Shown here: positions 56,980 through 64,000 of the stretch, in pieces
Layout of the letters: each line of letters begins with the position of its first letter
Position numbering within the stretch: position 1 is the first letter of the stretch
Origin: Lacibacter sediminis
GTDB lineage: Bacteria > Bacteroidota > Bacteroidia > Chitinophagales > Chitinophagaceae
Direction: 5' to 3'
DNA length: 64,000 nt
Assembly: GCF_014168535.1 (NCBI RefSeq)
Contig: NZ_CP060007.1
Location: 1,302,001-1,366,000 of the forward strand
Program-made: the position numbers and the translations under genes
Notes under the pieces: generated by a model
Databases searched by the model: none
The model's input: only the letters and a program-made list of their open reading frames with translations
Told to the model about the DNA's origin: nothing

Positions 56980-57324
56980 TTGAAACGGATTTTTACCATA
57001 TTCGCCTGTATCCTTTTGATAACCACAGCAACCGCCCAGACGGACAGAACACCCGCTGGAAACGCTGAAAATGTGGTTAAGGTTGTTCGTTTCTATCCCA
57101 ACCCCGCTTCTTCCTTTATCAATTTTGAATTTAAAGAAACCCGTCTTGCAGATTTTTCATTCAAGGTATTCAACTTTATTGGCAAGAAAGTTTTAGAGAT
57201 CAATAACCTCACTCCACGTACAGTTGTAAACCTCAACGATTATTTCCGTGGCGTATATATCTTCCAGTTAACCGACCGCAGCGGTAAAGTTGTAGAGAGC
57301 GGTAAGTTCCAGGTGGTGAAATAA
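56980..57324 (+). CDS. Stand-alone T9SS type A sorting-domain protein
   Basis: 114 residues: a signal peptide (MKRIFTIFACILLITTATAQ) followed, after a short linker, only by a T9SS C-terminal sorting-type domain (VRFYPNPASSFINFEF, FKVFNFIGKKVLEI, LNDYFRGVYIFQLTD, GKVVESGKFQVVK). These domains normally end large cargo proteins exported by the type IX system. Here there is no cargo. It could be a small secreted beta-sandwich protein, a decoy or accessory of the secretion machinery, or a gene remnant. The start is TTG: no ATG or GTG in frame gives the signal peptide, and the next Met does not exist before the domain. Confidence 0.75.
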   Translation: MKRIFTIFACILLITTATAQTDRTPAGNAENVVKVVRFYPNPASSFINFEFKETRLADFSFKVFNFIGKKVLEINNLTPRTVVNLNDYFRGVYIFQLTDRSGKVVESGKFQVVK

Positions 57325-57352
57325 TTTCTCTTATTTCTTGAAGTATAAAGTT

Positions 57353-57375
57353 AGGCTCTCAGATGAGTCTTTTTT
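57353..57375 (+). terminator. Intrinsic terminator
   Basis: AGGCTC, loop TCAGAT, GAGTCT followed by TTTTT. A 6-bp stem with one G-U pair, 28 bases after the sorting-domain gene. Confidence 0.7.
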
Positions 57376-57480
57376 ATGCACTTTACTTACCCTTACTAGT
57401 CAACAAAATGCCTCAAAGTAAAAAACTCCATCAACATTGTAGCCGATAGAGTTCGTATCTTGTACTTCTTACTTCGTAAT

Positions 57481-58653
57481 TTAAAACACCTGCACGATCA
57501 AAAACTTCAGGTAATGCGTATTCTCCCAACCCCAAATGATCGGGTGATCTGAACTCTGCGTTTGAAAAGTAACTTGTCTTAATTGTCTTCGTGCATCCTT
57601 TGCCGCCATTTGAATGATCTCTAAAAACAGGTCGGGCTGCACAAGATTGGTGCATGATGAAGTAACAAGAAATCCTCCCGGCTTTACCAGCTTCATACCA
57701 CGAAGATTAATTTCTTTATAACCCGTGATCGCCTTTTGAATAGTTGCCCTTGATTTGGTGAAGGATGGTGGATCTAGCATCACCACATCATATTGTTTTC
57801 CCTCCTTCACCCATGTTTTCAACACATCAAATGCATTCACGCATTCAAATTTGCATTTATCAGCAACGCCGTTCAACTCTGCGTTTTTATTACACATAGC
57901 AATAGCATTTTCCGATATGTCAAGCCCAAGCACGCTTTTAGCTCCATATTTCGCTGCATGAATTTCAAATGTTCCTGTATATGTGAATGCGCCTAAAACC
58001 TCTGCATCTTTTACAATGTGCTCAATGTGTCGGCGGTTATCCTGTTGATCAAGGAAGTAACCTGTCTTTTGTCCATTAGCAATATCAACATGAAACTTTA
58101 ATCCGTTTTCGTTGATGATGATATTGGTGTCGAACGGTTCACTTAAGAAACCTTTCTTCTGTTCCATGCCTTCCAGTTCACGGATAGGAACATCGTTACG
58201 TTCGTAAATTCCTTTTGGGTGAAAGATATGGTTGATCGCTTTTACAATCGCATCCTTCCACATATCAATACCCAACGCCAATGTTTGTATTACAAAATAA
58301 TCGTTGAACTTATCAATGATCAGTTGCGGTAAACCATCTGCTTCACCAAAGATCAACCGACAGTTCTCGGTATATCCCATTTGCTGGCGTTGCTTCCATG
58401 CTTCGCTCAGTTTGCGTAAAAAGAAATCATCATTTACCTCTTCATTCTTTTTTCTGGTTAGGATACGAACAAGTATCTGCGACTTTGGATTGATATACCC
58501 TCTGCCTAAAAACTTGTCGTCATGTGTATGCACATCTACAATCGCACCGGCTTCTGCATTTCCATCAACCCGGTTTACCTCATTTGCAAAAACCCAGGGA
58601 TGCCCGTTGGCTACACGTTGAGAGATCTTTCTGTTAAGCGTCACTTTTGTCAT
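57481..58653 (-). CDS. Class I SAM-dependent rRNA methyltransferase, RlmI-like
   Basis: 390 residues from ATG 58653 (MTKVTLNRKISQRVANGHPW); an ATG at 58716 adds 21 residues outside the family. N-terminal PUA RNA-binding domain (about 1-75), then the Rossmann methyltransferase with AFTYTGTFEIHAAKYGA (motif I), GLDISENAI, VMLDPPSFTKSR (motif IV) and VTSSCTNL, whose Cys suits m5C chemistry as in RlmI. The likely product is 5-methylcytosine in 23S rRNA. Single gene on the minus strand. Confidence 0.9.
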   Translation of the reverse strand: MTKVTLNRKISQRVANGHPWVFANEVNRVDGNAEAGAIVDVHTHDDKFLGRGYINPKSQILVRILTRKKNEEVNDDFFLRKLSEAWKQRQQMGYTENCRLIFGEADGLPQLIIDKFNDYFVIQTLALGIDMWKDAIVKAINHIFHPKGIYERNDVPIRELEGMEQKKGFLSEPFDTNIIINENGLKFHVDIANGQKTGYFLDQQDNRRHIEHIVKDAEVLGAFTYTGTFEIHAAKYGAKSVLGLDISENAIAMCNKNAELNGVADKCKFECVNAFDVLKTWVKEGKQYDVVMLDPPSFTKSRATIQKAITGYKEINLRGMKLVKPGGFLVTSSCTNLVQPDLFLEIIQMAAKDARRQLRQVTFQTQSSDHPIIWGWENTHYLKFLIVQVF

Positions 58654-58732
58654 AGCCGGCAAAGGTATTTTTAAAATATGAGTTTCGTGCAACGAAATCA
58701 ATTGTGCGTGGGTCAATCAAAAAAAAGCACTT

Positions 58733-59095
58733 ATGAAACCTTATCATCTTTTATTAGTCTGTGCTCTGTTATTGATTGCAGCATGTAGTAAACTCTATCC
58801 ACCTGAAGGAAATTTCAAAGCCAAATTGCTTGCATCGTTCTGTGCCTTTCATATTGTGCAGATCGAAGATGCTGACGGGAAAGGACGTGGTATGGATTGG
58901 ACCGATCCTTCAGGTAAGGAGTATAAAAATGTATTTACCGTAAAGAATCATTGCGATTTTGGAAAAACGGGGATAAAGGTGGGCGATACATTCAAGGCAG
59001 TAATTATAGATAAGCCGGTTGAAACAAACTGTGCTGTATGTATGGGTTTTATGGAAACACCGCCTTTTCAATGGAACATAAGAGTAGTAGAATAA
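58733..59095 (+). CDS. Small cysteine-containing lipoprotein, unknown
   Basis: 120 residues with lipobox IAAC (C18). The mature domain is about 100 residues, beta-rich, with four more cysteines (in LASFCAFH, NHCDFG and NCAVCMG) that could form disulphides or bind metal. It has a VGDTFKAVI strand like OB-type folds. I do not recognise the family. Divergent from the methyltransferase and followed by a terminator, so it is its own transcription unit. Confidence 0.75.
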   Translation: MKPYHLLLVCALLLIAACSKLYPPEGNFKAKLLASFCAFHIVQIEDADGKGRGMDWTDPSGKEYKNVFTVKNHCDFGKTGIKVGDTFKAVIIDKPVETNCAVCMGFMETPPFQWNIRVVE

Positions 59096-59121
59096 ATTTT
59101 TCTGTTTTATGTTTAGGTAAG

Positions 59122-59144
59122 GCATCCGGAAACGGGTGCTTTTT
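59122..59144 (+). terminator. Intrinsic terminator
   Basis: GCATCCG, loop GAAA, CGGGTGC, then TTTTT. A 7-bp stem with one G-U pair and a GNRA loop, 27 bases after the lipoprotein stop. Confidence 0.88.
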
Positions 59145-59250
59145 GATTTACGTGGCTCGTTTAGGGATGAAATAAGTTGGTTTGCTTGGATTATTGAAAG
59201 CCAGGTAAATGCATGTCGGGCTATTGTATTAATCATTATTTTTAGTACCT

Positions 59251-60561
59251 ATGAAAAAAATATTTACGGTTGTTTTCTTGGTATTTACACACAGCGTTTT
59301 GGCTCAAACAAAGACCTTACCCGGATATTATATTAATCTCTCTTCCGACACTGTCACTTGCCAGATTTCCTTTAAAGACTGGGCAATAAATCCAACGGAA
59401 ATAAAAATTATTGACGGGAAGAGAACGATTACTTTGGGTCTTAGAGACATGCTGGGATTTGGTGTATCAGGCAAAACACACTATGTGAGGAAAACTGTTA
59501 CCTATCATCTTAATCCGCTTTCAGGTTTACTTATTCCTGAACAGTTTTCAGACAGTGTAATTACAAAGGAGGTGATGTTAAAAATAGTTAGAAGGGGTAA
59601 ATTCCAATTATATGAACTGGTGCTTCCTGAACGAGACTATTTTTTTATTGAAAACAAGAACAAAGAAATTGCAGAGCTTATATACAGAGTAAGAAAGTCA
59701 GATGTGGAATTAATAGAAGATGAGCAATTTAAGCAACAGTTGTACCGGTATCTTGTGGAGGAGGGTTTAGCAGATAGTTACATTTGGGAAAATAATAAAA
59801 TAACCTATAGTGCAGAAAAGATTGGAAAGATTGTAAACTATATCAACGGTGCAAATTCATCCAACCAAATCCAGTACGAGACTGTTAAACCCGGATTATC
59901 GATAGAGCTAAAAACCGGAGCTTACATTAATTTCTTTCCAACACAATTACAAGACCCAAGAGCTACAATGGTGAAGCTTCCAGCTTCAATATCTCCATCC
60001 TTAGGACTTGATTTGATTTTTGCGTTGCCCGGTAAATTTCAAAGAGCAGGCCTAGGCTTAGGTGTAAGTTATAACCATATTAAAGTAAACTTCACTCAAA
60101 AAGACTCTTTTTTAACTACGGTTAGCCCAGCATATTATTTTACTACCAAATACAATTACACTTATTCCTCAAGCATACCCACGCTTTTTACAAACTTCTT
60201 CGGTTTTTTTGTTTTCAACCCAACTAAAAAAGTTAAGTTTTTTATGACAGCTGGTCTTTCTTATCACTTTACTTTAAAAAAGCAGAATGGAGTAGATGAG
60301 TCTTACCAATCTAAAGAAGAAGGCGTTCAAAACGGGAACATTCCTTTTATTCGGTATCAGGAATCGAAGAGAGAGCGGGTCGACATTGTAAATGGCTGGT
60401 TTAATTTTAATACAGGTTTGGGGTGTTCGTTCGGCCGACACAAATTGAATTTCACTTATGTCATTCCCAGTGAAGTCACTGCCCGAACAAATCAAAATAA
60501 CAATTTTACAATCGGAAATGCTGGCCTTTTTTATCATTTCGAGATTCTGAAAAACCGATAA
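59251..60561 (+). CDS. Predicted outer-membrane beta-barrel protein, unknown
   Basis: 436 residues with a signal peptide (MKKIFTVVFLVFTHSVLAQ). The N-terminal about 190 residues are a soluble alpha/beta part of a type common before Bacteroidota porin-like barrels (PGYYINLSSDTVTCQI). From about residue 205 alternating hydrophobic/aromatic strands follow (LSIELKTGAYINFF, RAGLGLGVSYNHIKV, NAGLFYHFEI), as in outer-membrane proteins of about 8-10 strands. No motif gives a function. Higher AT content than the neighbouring housekeeping genes. Confidence 0.65.
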   Translation: MKKIFTVVFLVFTHSVLAQTKTLPGYYINLSSDTVTCQISFKDWAINPTEIKIIDGKRTITLGLRDMLGFGVSGKTHYVRKTVTYHLNPLSGLLIPEQFSDSVITKEVMLKIVRRGKFQLYELVLPERDYFFIENKNKEIAELIYRVRKSDVELIEDEQFKQQLYRYLVEEGLADSYIWENNKITYSAEKIGKIVNYINGANSSNQIQYETVKPGLSIELKTGAYINFFPTQLQDPRATMVKLPASISPSLGLDLIFALPGKFQRAGLGLGVSYNHIKVNFTQKDSFLTTVSPAYYFTTKYNYTYSSSIPTLFTNFFGFFVFNPTKKVKFFMTAGLSYHFTLKKQNGVDESYQSKEEGVQNGNIPFIRYQESKRERVDIVNGWFNFNTGLGCSFGRHKLNFTYVIPSEVTARTNQNNNFTIGNAGLFYHFEILKNR

Positions 60562-60667
60562 AGACTTTTCTATGTTTTCGGGTTAGTAAATGGTATTTCT
60601 AACAGGGCTGTAAGTACAATTCGGTTACTTCCACAAATAATCAGGACAATTTGTCCCAATTCAGCCA

Positions 60668-60697
60668 TTGGCAATATTCTTGACCAGCTTACCTTTG
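60668..60697 (+). promoter_or_regulatory. grpE-dnaJ promoter
   Basis: -33 TTG (60668-60670), 19-base spacer, -7 TACCTTTG (60690-60697), 18 bases before the GrpE ATG. This is the housekeeping consensus of the phylum. No CIRCE inverted repeat is seen nearby. Confidence 0.6.
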
Positions 60698-60715
60698 CCG
60701 ACAATTTTACCTTTT

Positions 60716-61285
60716 ATGGAAGAAAAGACGAACGAAATGACAGAACAAAACGCAGCTGAACTGAACAATACTGCTTTCAGCGAAAATATTAATACGGATG
60801 AAAACATTGCAGGTGTGAACCACCTCAATGAGCAAATTGCTGAAGAAACAGAACTGGAAAAGTTGAAAGAAGCTGTGGAAGAAGAGAAGAAAAAATATCT
60901 CTACCTCATGGCCGAATTCGACAATTTCCGTCGCCGAACAGCAAAAGAGAGAGTGGAGCAAATGCAAACAGCCGGGAAGGAAGTAATTGTTTCCATGCTG
61001 GAAGTACTTGATGATACAGATCGTGCAGAAGCTGAACTGGCGAAAAATGGTGGTGTGGATGAAGGTGTGAAGCTGGTGTTTCATAAACTCCGCTCAACTT
61101 TACAAAACCGTGGTCTGAAGGCTATGGAAACAAAAGGACAGGATTTTGATGCCGATAAGCACGAAGCCATTACGGAAATTCCTGCACCCGAAGGGATGAA
61201 AGGGAAAGTGATCGATGAAATTGAAAAAGGATATTTACTTAACGATAAGATCATCCGCTTTGCAAAAGTGGTGGTAGGAAAATAA
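60716..61285 (+). CDS. grpE: Nucleotide exchange factor GrpE
   Basis: 189 residues from ATG 60716 (MEEKTNEMTEQ); a longer frame from 60668 would include the promoter. Acidic N-terminus, a long coiled coil (about 50-90), the conserved YLYLMAEFDNFRRRTAKE segment, and a C-terminal beta-wing (GYLLNDKIIRFAKVVVGK). Promotes ADP release from DnaK. Directly upstream of dnaJ in the same transcription unit. Confidence 0.95.
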   Translation: MEEKTNEMTEQNAAELNNTAFSENINTDENIAGVNHLNEQIAEETELEKLKEAVEEEKKKYLYLMAEFDNFRRRTAKERVEQMQTAGKEVIVSMLEVLDDTDRAEAELAKNGGVDEGVKLVFHKLRSTLQNRGLKAMETKGQDFDADKHEAITEIPAPEGMKGKVIDEIEKGYLLNDKIIRFAKVVVGK

Positions 61286-61360
61286 GCCACCAGCCGCAAG
61301 CCACTCGCTGCAAGCTGGTTTGCGTTTTACTAAAAGCTTGCAGCTAAAAGCTAGTAGCTA
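61286..61360 (+). repeat. Repeat in the grpE-dnaJ gap
   Basis: CAGCCGCAAGCCACTCGCTG, then CAAGCTGG, and an opposing AGCTTGCAGCTAAAAGCTAG: AGCTTGCAG and CTGCAAGCT arms are inverted copies. AGC/GCT-rich dispersed repeat of the kind common between genes in this phylum. It may attenuate or stabilise the grpE-dnaJ mRNA. Confidence 0.6.
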
Positions 61361-61363
61361 TAT

Positions 61364-62533
61364 ATGTCAACAAAAAGAGATTTTTACGAAATACTGGGGG
61401 TAAGCAAATCTGCTTCAGCGGACGAGATCAAAAAGGCGTACCGCAAAGTTGCGATGCAATATCACCCCGACCGTAATCCCGGAAACAAAGAAGCCGAAGA
61501 GAAGTTTAAAGAAGCGGCCGAGGCTTACGAAATTTTAAGTGATGCTGAGAAGAAGTCACAATACGATCGTTACGGACATGCGGGCGTAAGTGGTAATGGC
61601 CGTGGTGGATTTGGTGGCGGTCAGAACATGAACATGGATGATATCTTCAGTCAGTTTGGAGATATTTTCGGTGATGATGTATTTGGTAGTTTCTTCGGCG
61701 GAGGCCAACGCAGAGGCGGTGGTGGCGGAAGAGCCAGAGGAGTGAGAGGAAGCAATCTTCGTGTTCGTATCAAATTGAATTATGAAGAGATCGCAAAAGG
61801 TGCCAGCAAAACGATCAAAGTAAAAAAATACGTTAGCTGTAATACCTGCGGCGGAACCGGTGCAAAAGATAAAAGCAGCATGCAAACCTGCGGTACCTGC
61901 GGTGGCAGCGGCCAGGTAAGACGTGTACAAAATACCTTCCTCGGGCAAATGCAGACGGTTACAACCTGTCCAACCTGTAATGGTGAAGGTTCAACCATTG
62001 CGCACAAGTGTACTTCTTGTAAAGGTGAAGGCCGGGTATATGGCGAAGAAAATATTACCATTGATATACCGGCAGGTGTACAGGAAGGCATGCAGCTGAA
62101 TGTGAGTGGTAAGGGAAATATGGGCGAACGTGGTGGTGCTCCGGGTGATTTGATCGTGTTGATCGAAGAAGAAGCACATGCTCATTTGCACCGTGATGGT
62201 TTGAATGTGGCGTATGACCTGCACATCTCATTCCCTGATGCTGTGTTTGGTATACAGGCCGAAGTGCCAACCATTGATGGTCGGGCAAAAATAAAAATAC
62301 CGCCTGGTACGCAAAGTGGTAAAGTGTTTCGTTTAAAAGGTAAAGGTTTCCCTGCTGTGCAGAGCTATGAAAAAGGTGATCAACTTATTTATGTAAATGT
62401 TTGGACGCCTCAGCATCTCACATCAGAAGAAAAAGCCATGTTGGAGAAATTACAACAAGGGCAAAACTTTCAACCCAAACCGGAAAAAGGGGAAAAGGGT
62501 TTCTTTGAACGGGTGAGGGAAATGTTTAGCTAA
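61364..62533 (+). CDS. dnaJ: Chaperone DnaJ
   Basis: 389 residues: J domain with H34-P35-D36, Gly/Phe-rich linker ([19 protein letters not shown]), a cysteine-rich zinc region with four CxxCxGxG repeats ([32 protein letters not shown]; about 155-230) and two C-terminal substrate-binding domains. Full class A DnaJ. Stimulates DnaK ATPase and delivers clients. Confidence 0.97.
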   Translation: MSTKRDFYEILGVSKSASADEIKKAYRKVAMQYHPDRNPGNKEAEEKFKEAAEAYEILSDAEKKSQYDRYGHAGVSGNGRGGFGGGQNMNMDDIFSQFGDIFGDDVFGSFFGGGQRRGGGGGRARGVRGSNLRVRIKLNYEEIAKGASKTIKVKKYVSCNTCGGTGAKDKSSMQTCGTCGGSGQVRRVQNTFLGQMQTVTTCPTCNGEGSTIAHKCTSCKGEGRVYGEENITIDIPAGVQEGMQLNVSGKGNMGERGGAPGDLIVLIEEEAHAHLHRDGLNVAYDLHISFPDAVFGIQAEVPTIDGRAKIKIPPGTQSGKVFRLKGKGFPAVQSYEKGDQLIYVNVWTPQHLTSEEKAMLEKLQQGQNFQPKPEKGEKGFFERVREMFS

Positions 62534-62557
62534 ATCAGAAAGTGGAATATAGTTAGA

Positions 62558-62586
62558 GGCGAGTGGTGAAACTGCTCGCCTTTTTT
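62558..62586 (+). terminator. Intrinsic terminator after dnaJ
   Basis: GGCGAG, 11-base loop, CTCGCC, TTTTTT, 25 bases after the dnaJ stop. Confidence 0.88.
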
Positions 62587-62683
62587 GTGGGCGAACGACA
62601 AAGGGTGGGCACTCGCAGCATAAAGCTTACACACCCTTCAACACCATTCCTTATTTTTACGGCTTCCCAAATGCTTAGCAAAC

Positions 62684-63130
62684 ATGAGTAATAACCTGAT
62701 CTATTCCATTCCGGCACGGTTTCGTCGTATTGAAAATCTGCACATCCTTTTCTGGCTTATTAAAGATGCATGTTGGGCACTGAACCTTCACATACCGGCG
62801 CTGATCATGATCGTTCCAACCATGTTGGCGGCATTGATTATTACCTGGCAAACAAGAAAGATATTCTCTGAACTGGTGCATAACCTGGCGGTGGTATTCT
62901 GGATCACAGCCAACTGTACCTGGATGATCGGTGAGTTTTATGGTTGGGACGAAGGGAAGTTCGGGCTTCGCAATATGTCGTTGATCCCATTCAGCATCGG
63001 CTTATTAATTCTTTTCGTGTATTACTTGCTGTATTTCGTAAACCGAAAATTCAGAGAAAAAGTAATTGTTCAAACCGAAGAAGCATTAAAGGAAGAGCTG
63101 AGCCATCAAACAGAACGAAAAACAGCCTGA
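62684..63130 (+). CDS. Small integral membrane protein, unknown
   Basis: 148 residues with about four membrane segments: LHIPALIMIVPTMLAALIITW, LVHNLAVVFWITANCTWMI, MSLIPFSIGLLILFVYYLLYF in pieces, plus a more polar first one. The WMIGEFYGWDEGKFGLRN loop between segments 3 and 4 is charged and aromatic. The C-terminal 35 residues are a soluble charged helix. Similar four-helix proteins are annotated only as hypothetical in Bacteroidota. Not linked to an operon; a terminator lies upstream. Confidence 0.7.
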   Translation: MSNNLIYSIPARFRRIENLHILFWLIKDACWALNLHIPALIMIVPTMLAALIITWQTRKIFSELVHNLAVVFWITANCTWMIGEFYGWDEGKFGLRNMSLIPFSIGLLILFVYYLLYFVNRKFREKVIVQTEEALKEELSHQTERKTA

Positions 63131-63160
63131 ATCTGCTTCGGAAGGTTACCGCTCAATAGT

Positions 63161-63168
63161 TATCTTTG
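63161..63168 (+). promoter_or_regulatory. Candidate aspS -7 promoter element
   Basis: TATCTTTG fits TAnnTTTG. No clear TTG lies at the right distance upstream. It would give a leader of about 80 bases before the aspS ATG. Confidence 0.4.
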
Positions 63169-63218
63169 CGCACCTTAGCAAACCGTTTATGTTGAGTGAT
63201 GAAATCTTCAGGATGCTG

Positions 63219-63250
63219 AACTTTCAACTTTCAACTTTCAATTTTAAACT
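63219..63250 (+). repeat. Short tandem AACTTTC repeat in the aspS leader
   Basis: Three near-perfect AACTTTC units followed by degenerate AATTTTA and AACTTTA units end five bases before the aspS ATG. It is A/T-rich and probably unstructured, which can aid ribosome loading in this phylum where Shine-Dalgarno sites are weak. Confidence 0.6.
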
Positions 63251-63255
63251 TTACT

Positions 63256-64000
63256 ATGTATCGTTCTCATACCTGTGGCGAATTAAGAAGTAATCATGTT
63301 GGTAACTCTGTAACCCTGGCCGGCTGGGTGCAAACCGTTCGTAAGTTTGGCAGCATCACATTTGTTGACTTGCGTGACCGTTACGGCATCACGCAGTTGT
63401 TGTTTGGCGAAGAACTGAATAAAGTACTGGATGAAAATCCACTTGGCCGTGAGTTTGTATTGCAGGCAACCGGCACCGTTAGTGAGCGTAGTAACAAGAA
63501 CCCGAACATTGCCACCGGCGATATTGAAATTCTCATTACTGAATTTAAGGTCCTGAATAAATCAGCCGTTCCTCCTTTTACTATCCAGGACGATACAGAT
63601 GGTGGCGATGATCTGCGTATGAAATATCGTTTCCTTGATCTGCGTCGTAATGCAGTGAAACGGAATATTGAATTACGTTATGCGGTGAACCGTGCTGCAA
63701 GAAACTATTTGCATGGTAATGGTTTCATGGATATTGAAACACCATTCCTGATTAAATCTACTCCTGAAGGTGCAAGAGATTTTGTGGTGCCGAGCCGTAT
63801 GAACCCCGGACAGTTTTATGCGTTACCACAAAGCCCGCAAACATTTAAGCAATTGTTGATGGTGAGCGGATACGATCGTTACTACCAGGTGGTGAAATGT
63901 TTTCGTGATGAGGATCTGCGTGCCGATCGTCAACCGGAATTTACACAGATCGATTGTGAAATGGCATTTGTAGAACAGGAAGATATTCTGAACATGTTTG
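63256..64000 (+). CDS. aspS: Aspartate--tRNA ligase, N-terminal part (cut by window end)
   Basis: The open frame from ATG 63256 to the window edge gives 248 residues of AspRS. The N-terminal OB-fold anticodon-binding domain contains [20 protein letters not shown] and LRDRYGITQ. The class II core begins with [28 protein letters not shown] and motif 2 ([20 protein letters not shown]). It charges tRNA-Asp with aspartate. The C-terminal catalytic part and the bacterial insertion domain lie beyond the window. No break or frameshift is seen. Confidence 0.96.
   Translation, partial: MYRSHTCGELRSNHVGNSVTLAGWVQTVRKFGSITFVDLRDRYGITQLLFGEELNKVLDENPLGREFVLQATGTVSERSNKNPNIATGDIEILITEFKVLNKSAVPPFTIQDDTDGGDDLRMKYRFLDLRRNAVKRNIELRYAVNRAARNYLHGNGFMDIETPFLIKSTPEGARDFVVPSRMNPGQFYALPQSPQTFKQLLMVSGYDRYYQVVKCFRDEDLRADRQPEFTQIDCEMAFVEQEDILNMF

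Noticed and set aside
62652..62659. TATTTTTA upstream of the small membrane protein, also at 49980 and 59237
   Set aside because: Distances to the start codons differ (about 24, 21 and 6 bases) and such A/T octamers are expected by chance in this composition; not enough to call promoters.

Overview
The window is AT-rich chromosomal DNA of a Bacteroidota member, most likely of the family Chitinophagaceae (inference). The evidence is two tandem SusC/SusD pairs, many lipoproteins with SxxC/GxC lipoboxes, a T9SS-type sorting domain, GH families typical of Bacteroidota polysaccharide utilisation loci (PULs), promoters of the TTG-N19/20-TAnnTTTG type, and palindromic dispersed repeats of the kind seen in this phylum. 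No rRNA, tRNA, CRISPR array or insertion sequence was found.

Region 1 (7-23686, all + strand, small gaps) is a pectin-type carbohydrate operon. It starts with a sodium:solute symporter and an MFS sugar porter. A GH78-like rhamnosidase and a GH127/DUF1680 arabinofuranosidase-like enzyme follow. Next is a metabolic core: a RuBisCO-like protein, a DUF1537 four-carbon-acid-sugar kinase, a one-cysteine Asp/Glu-racemase-fold protein and a BASS-type organic anion transporter. Then come GH105, GH2, a GH43-like propeller enzyme, a small unknown protein, GH106 and a DUF5703 (GH95-like) enzyme. RuBisCO-like protein plus DUF1537 kinase is the pair used in D-apiose/D-apionate breakdown (3-oxo-isoapionate kinase, then decarboxylase or transcarboxylase/hydrolase). 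The glycosidases fit apiose-bearing rhamnogalacturonan II or related pectins. I read the region as linking side-chain depolymerisation to apionate metabolism, which is inference. Several dispersed repeats lie in or between these genes. Two of them encode signal peptides and one sits inside the N-terminus of the RuBisCO-like protein.

Region 2 (23808-26319) has a sialate-O-acetylesterase-type SGNH esterase divergent from an AraC regulator, with a palindrome between them. recN follows on the minus strand. Region 3 (28017-47818) is a second locus that begins with a 600-base control region holding a 21-bp-spaced direct repeat and a canonical promoter. It encodes SusC-SusD-FAS1-DUF5007, then SusC-SusD-FAS1-DUF5008 (IPT plus delta-60 propeller), and ends with an M60-like metalloprotease between two degenerate phosphodiesterase/LamG (DUF4983) lipoproteins. 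It has no glycosidase, so it looks built for glycoprotein-like or other glycan-bearing protein substrates.

Region 4 (47923-64000) is mostly housekeeping: a CT398-like zinc-ribbon coiled-coil protein with a Nif3-family protein, a small lipoprotein, a LysR regulator divergent from leuC-leuD-(LeuA/CimA family)-leuB, a Bcp-type peroxiredoxin, an orphan T9SS sorting domain protein, an rRNA methyltransferase, a lipoprotein, an outer-membrane barrel candidate, grpE-dnaJ, a small membrane protein and the first 248 codons of aspS, cut by the window end. Several intrinsic terminators are clear here.
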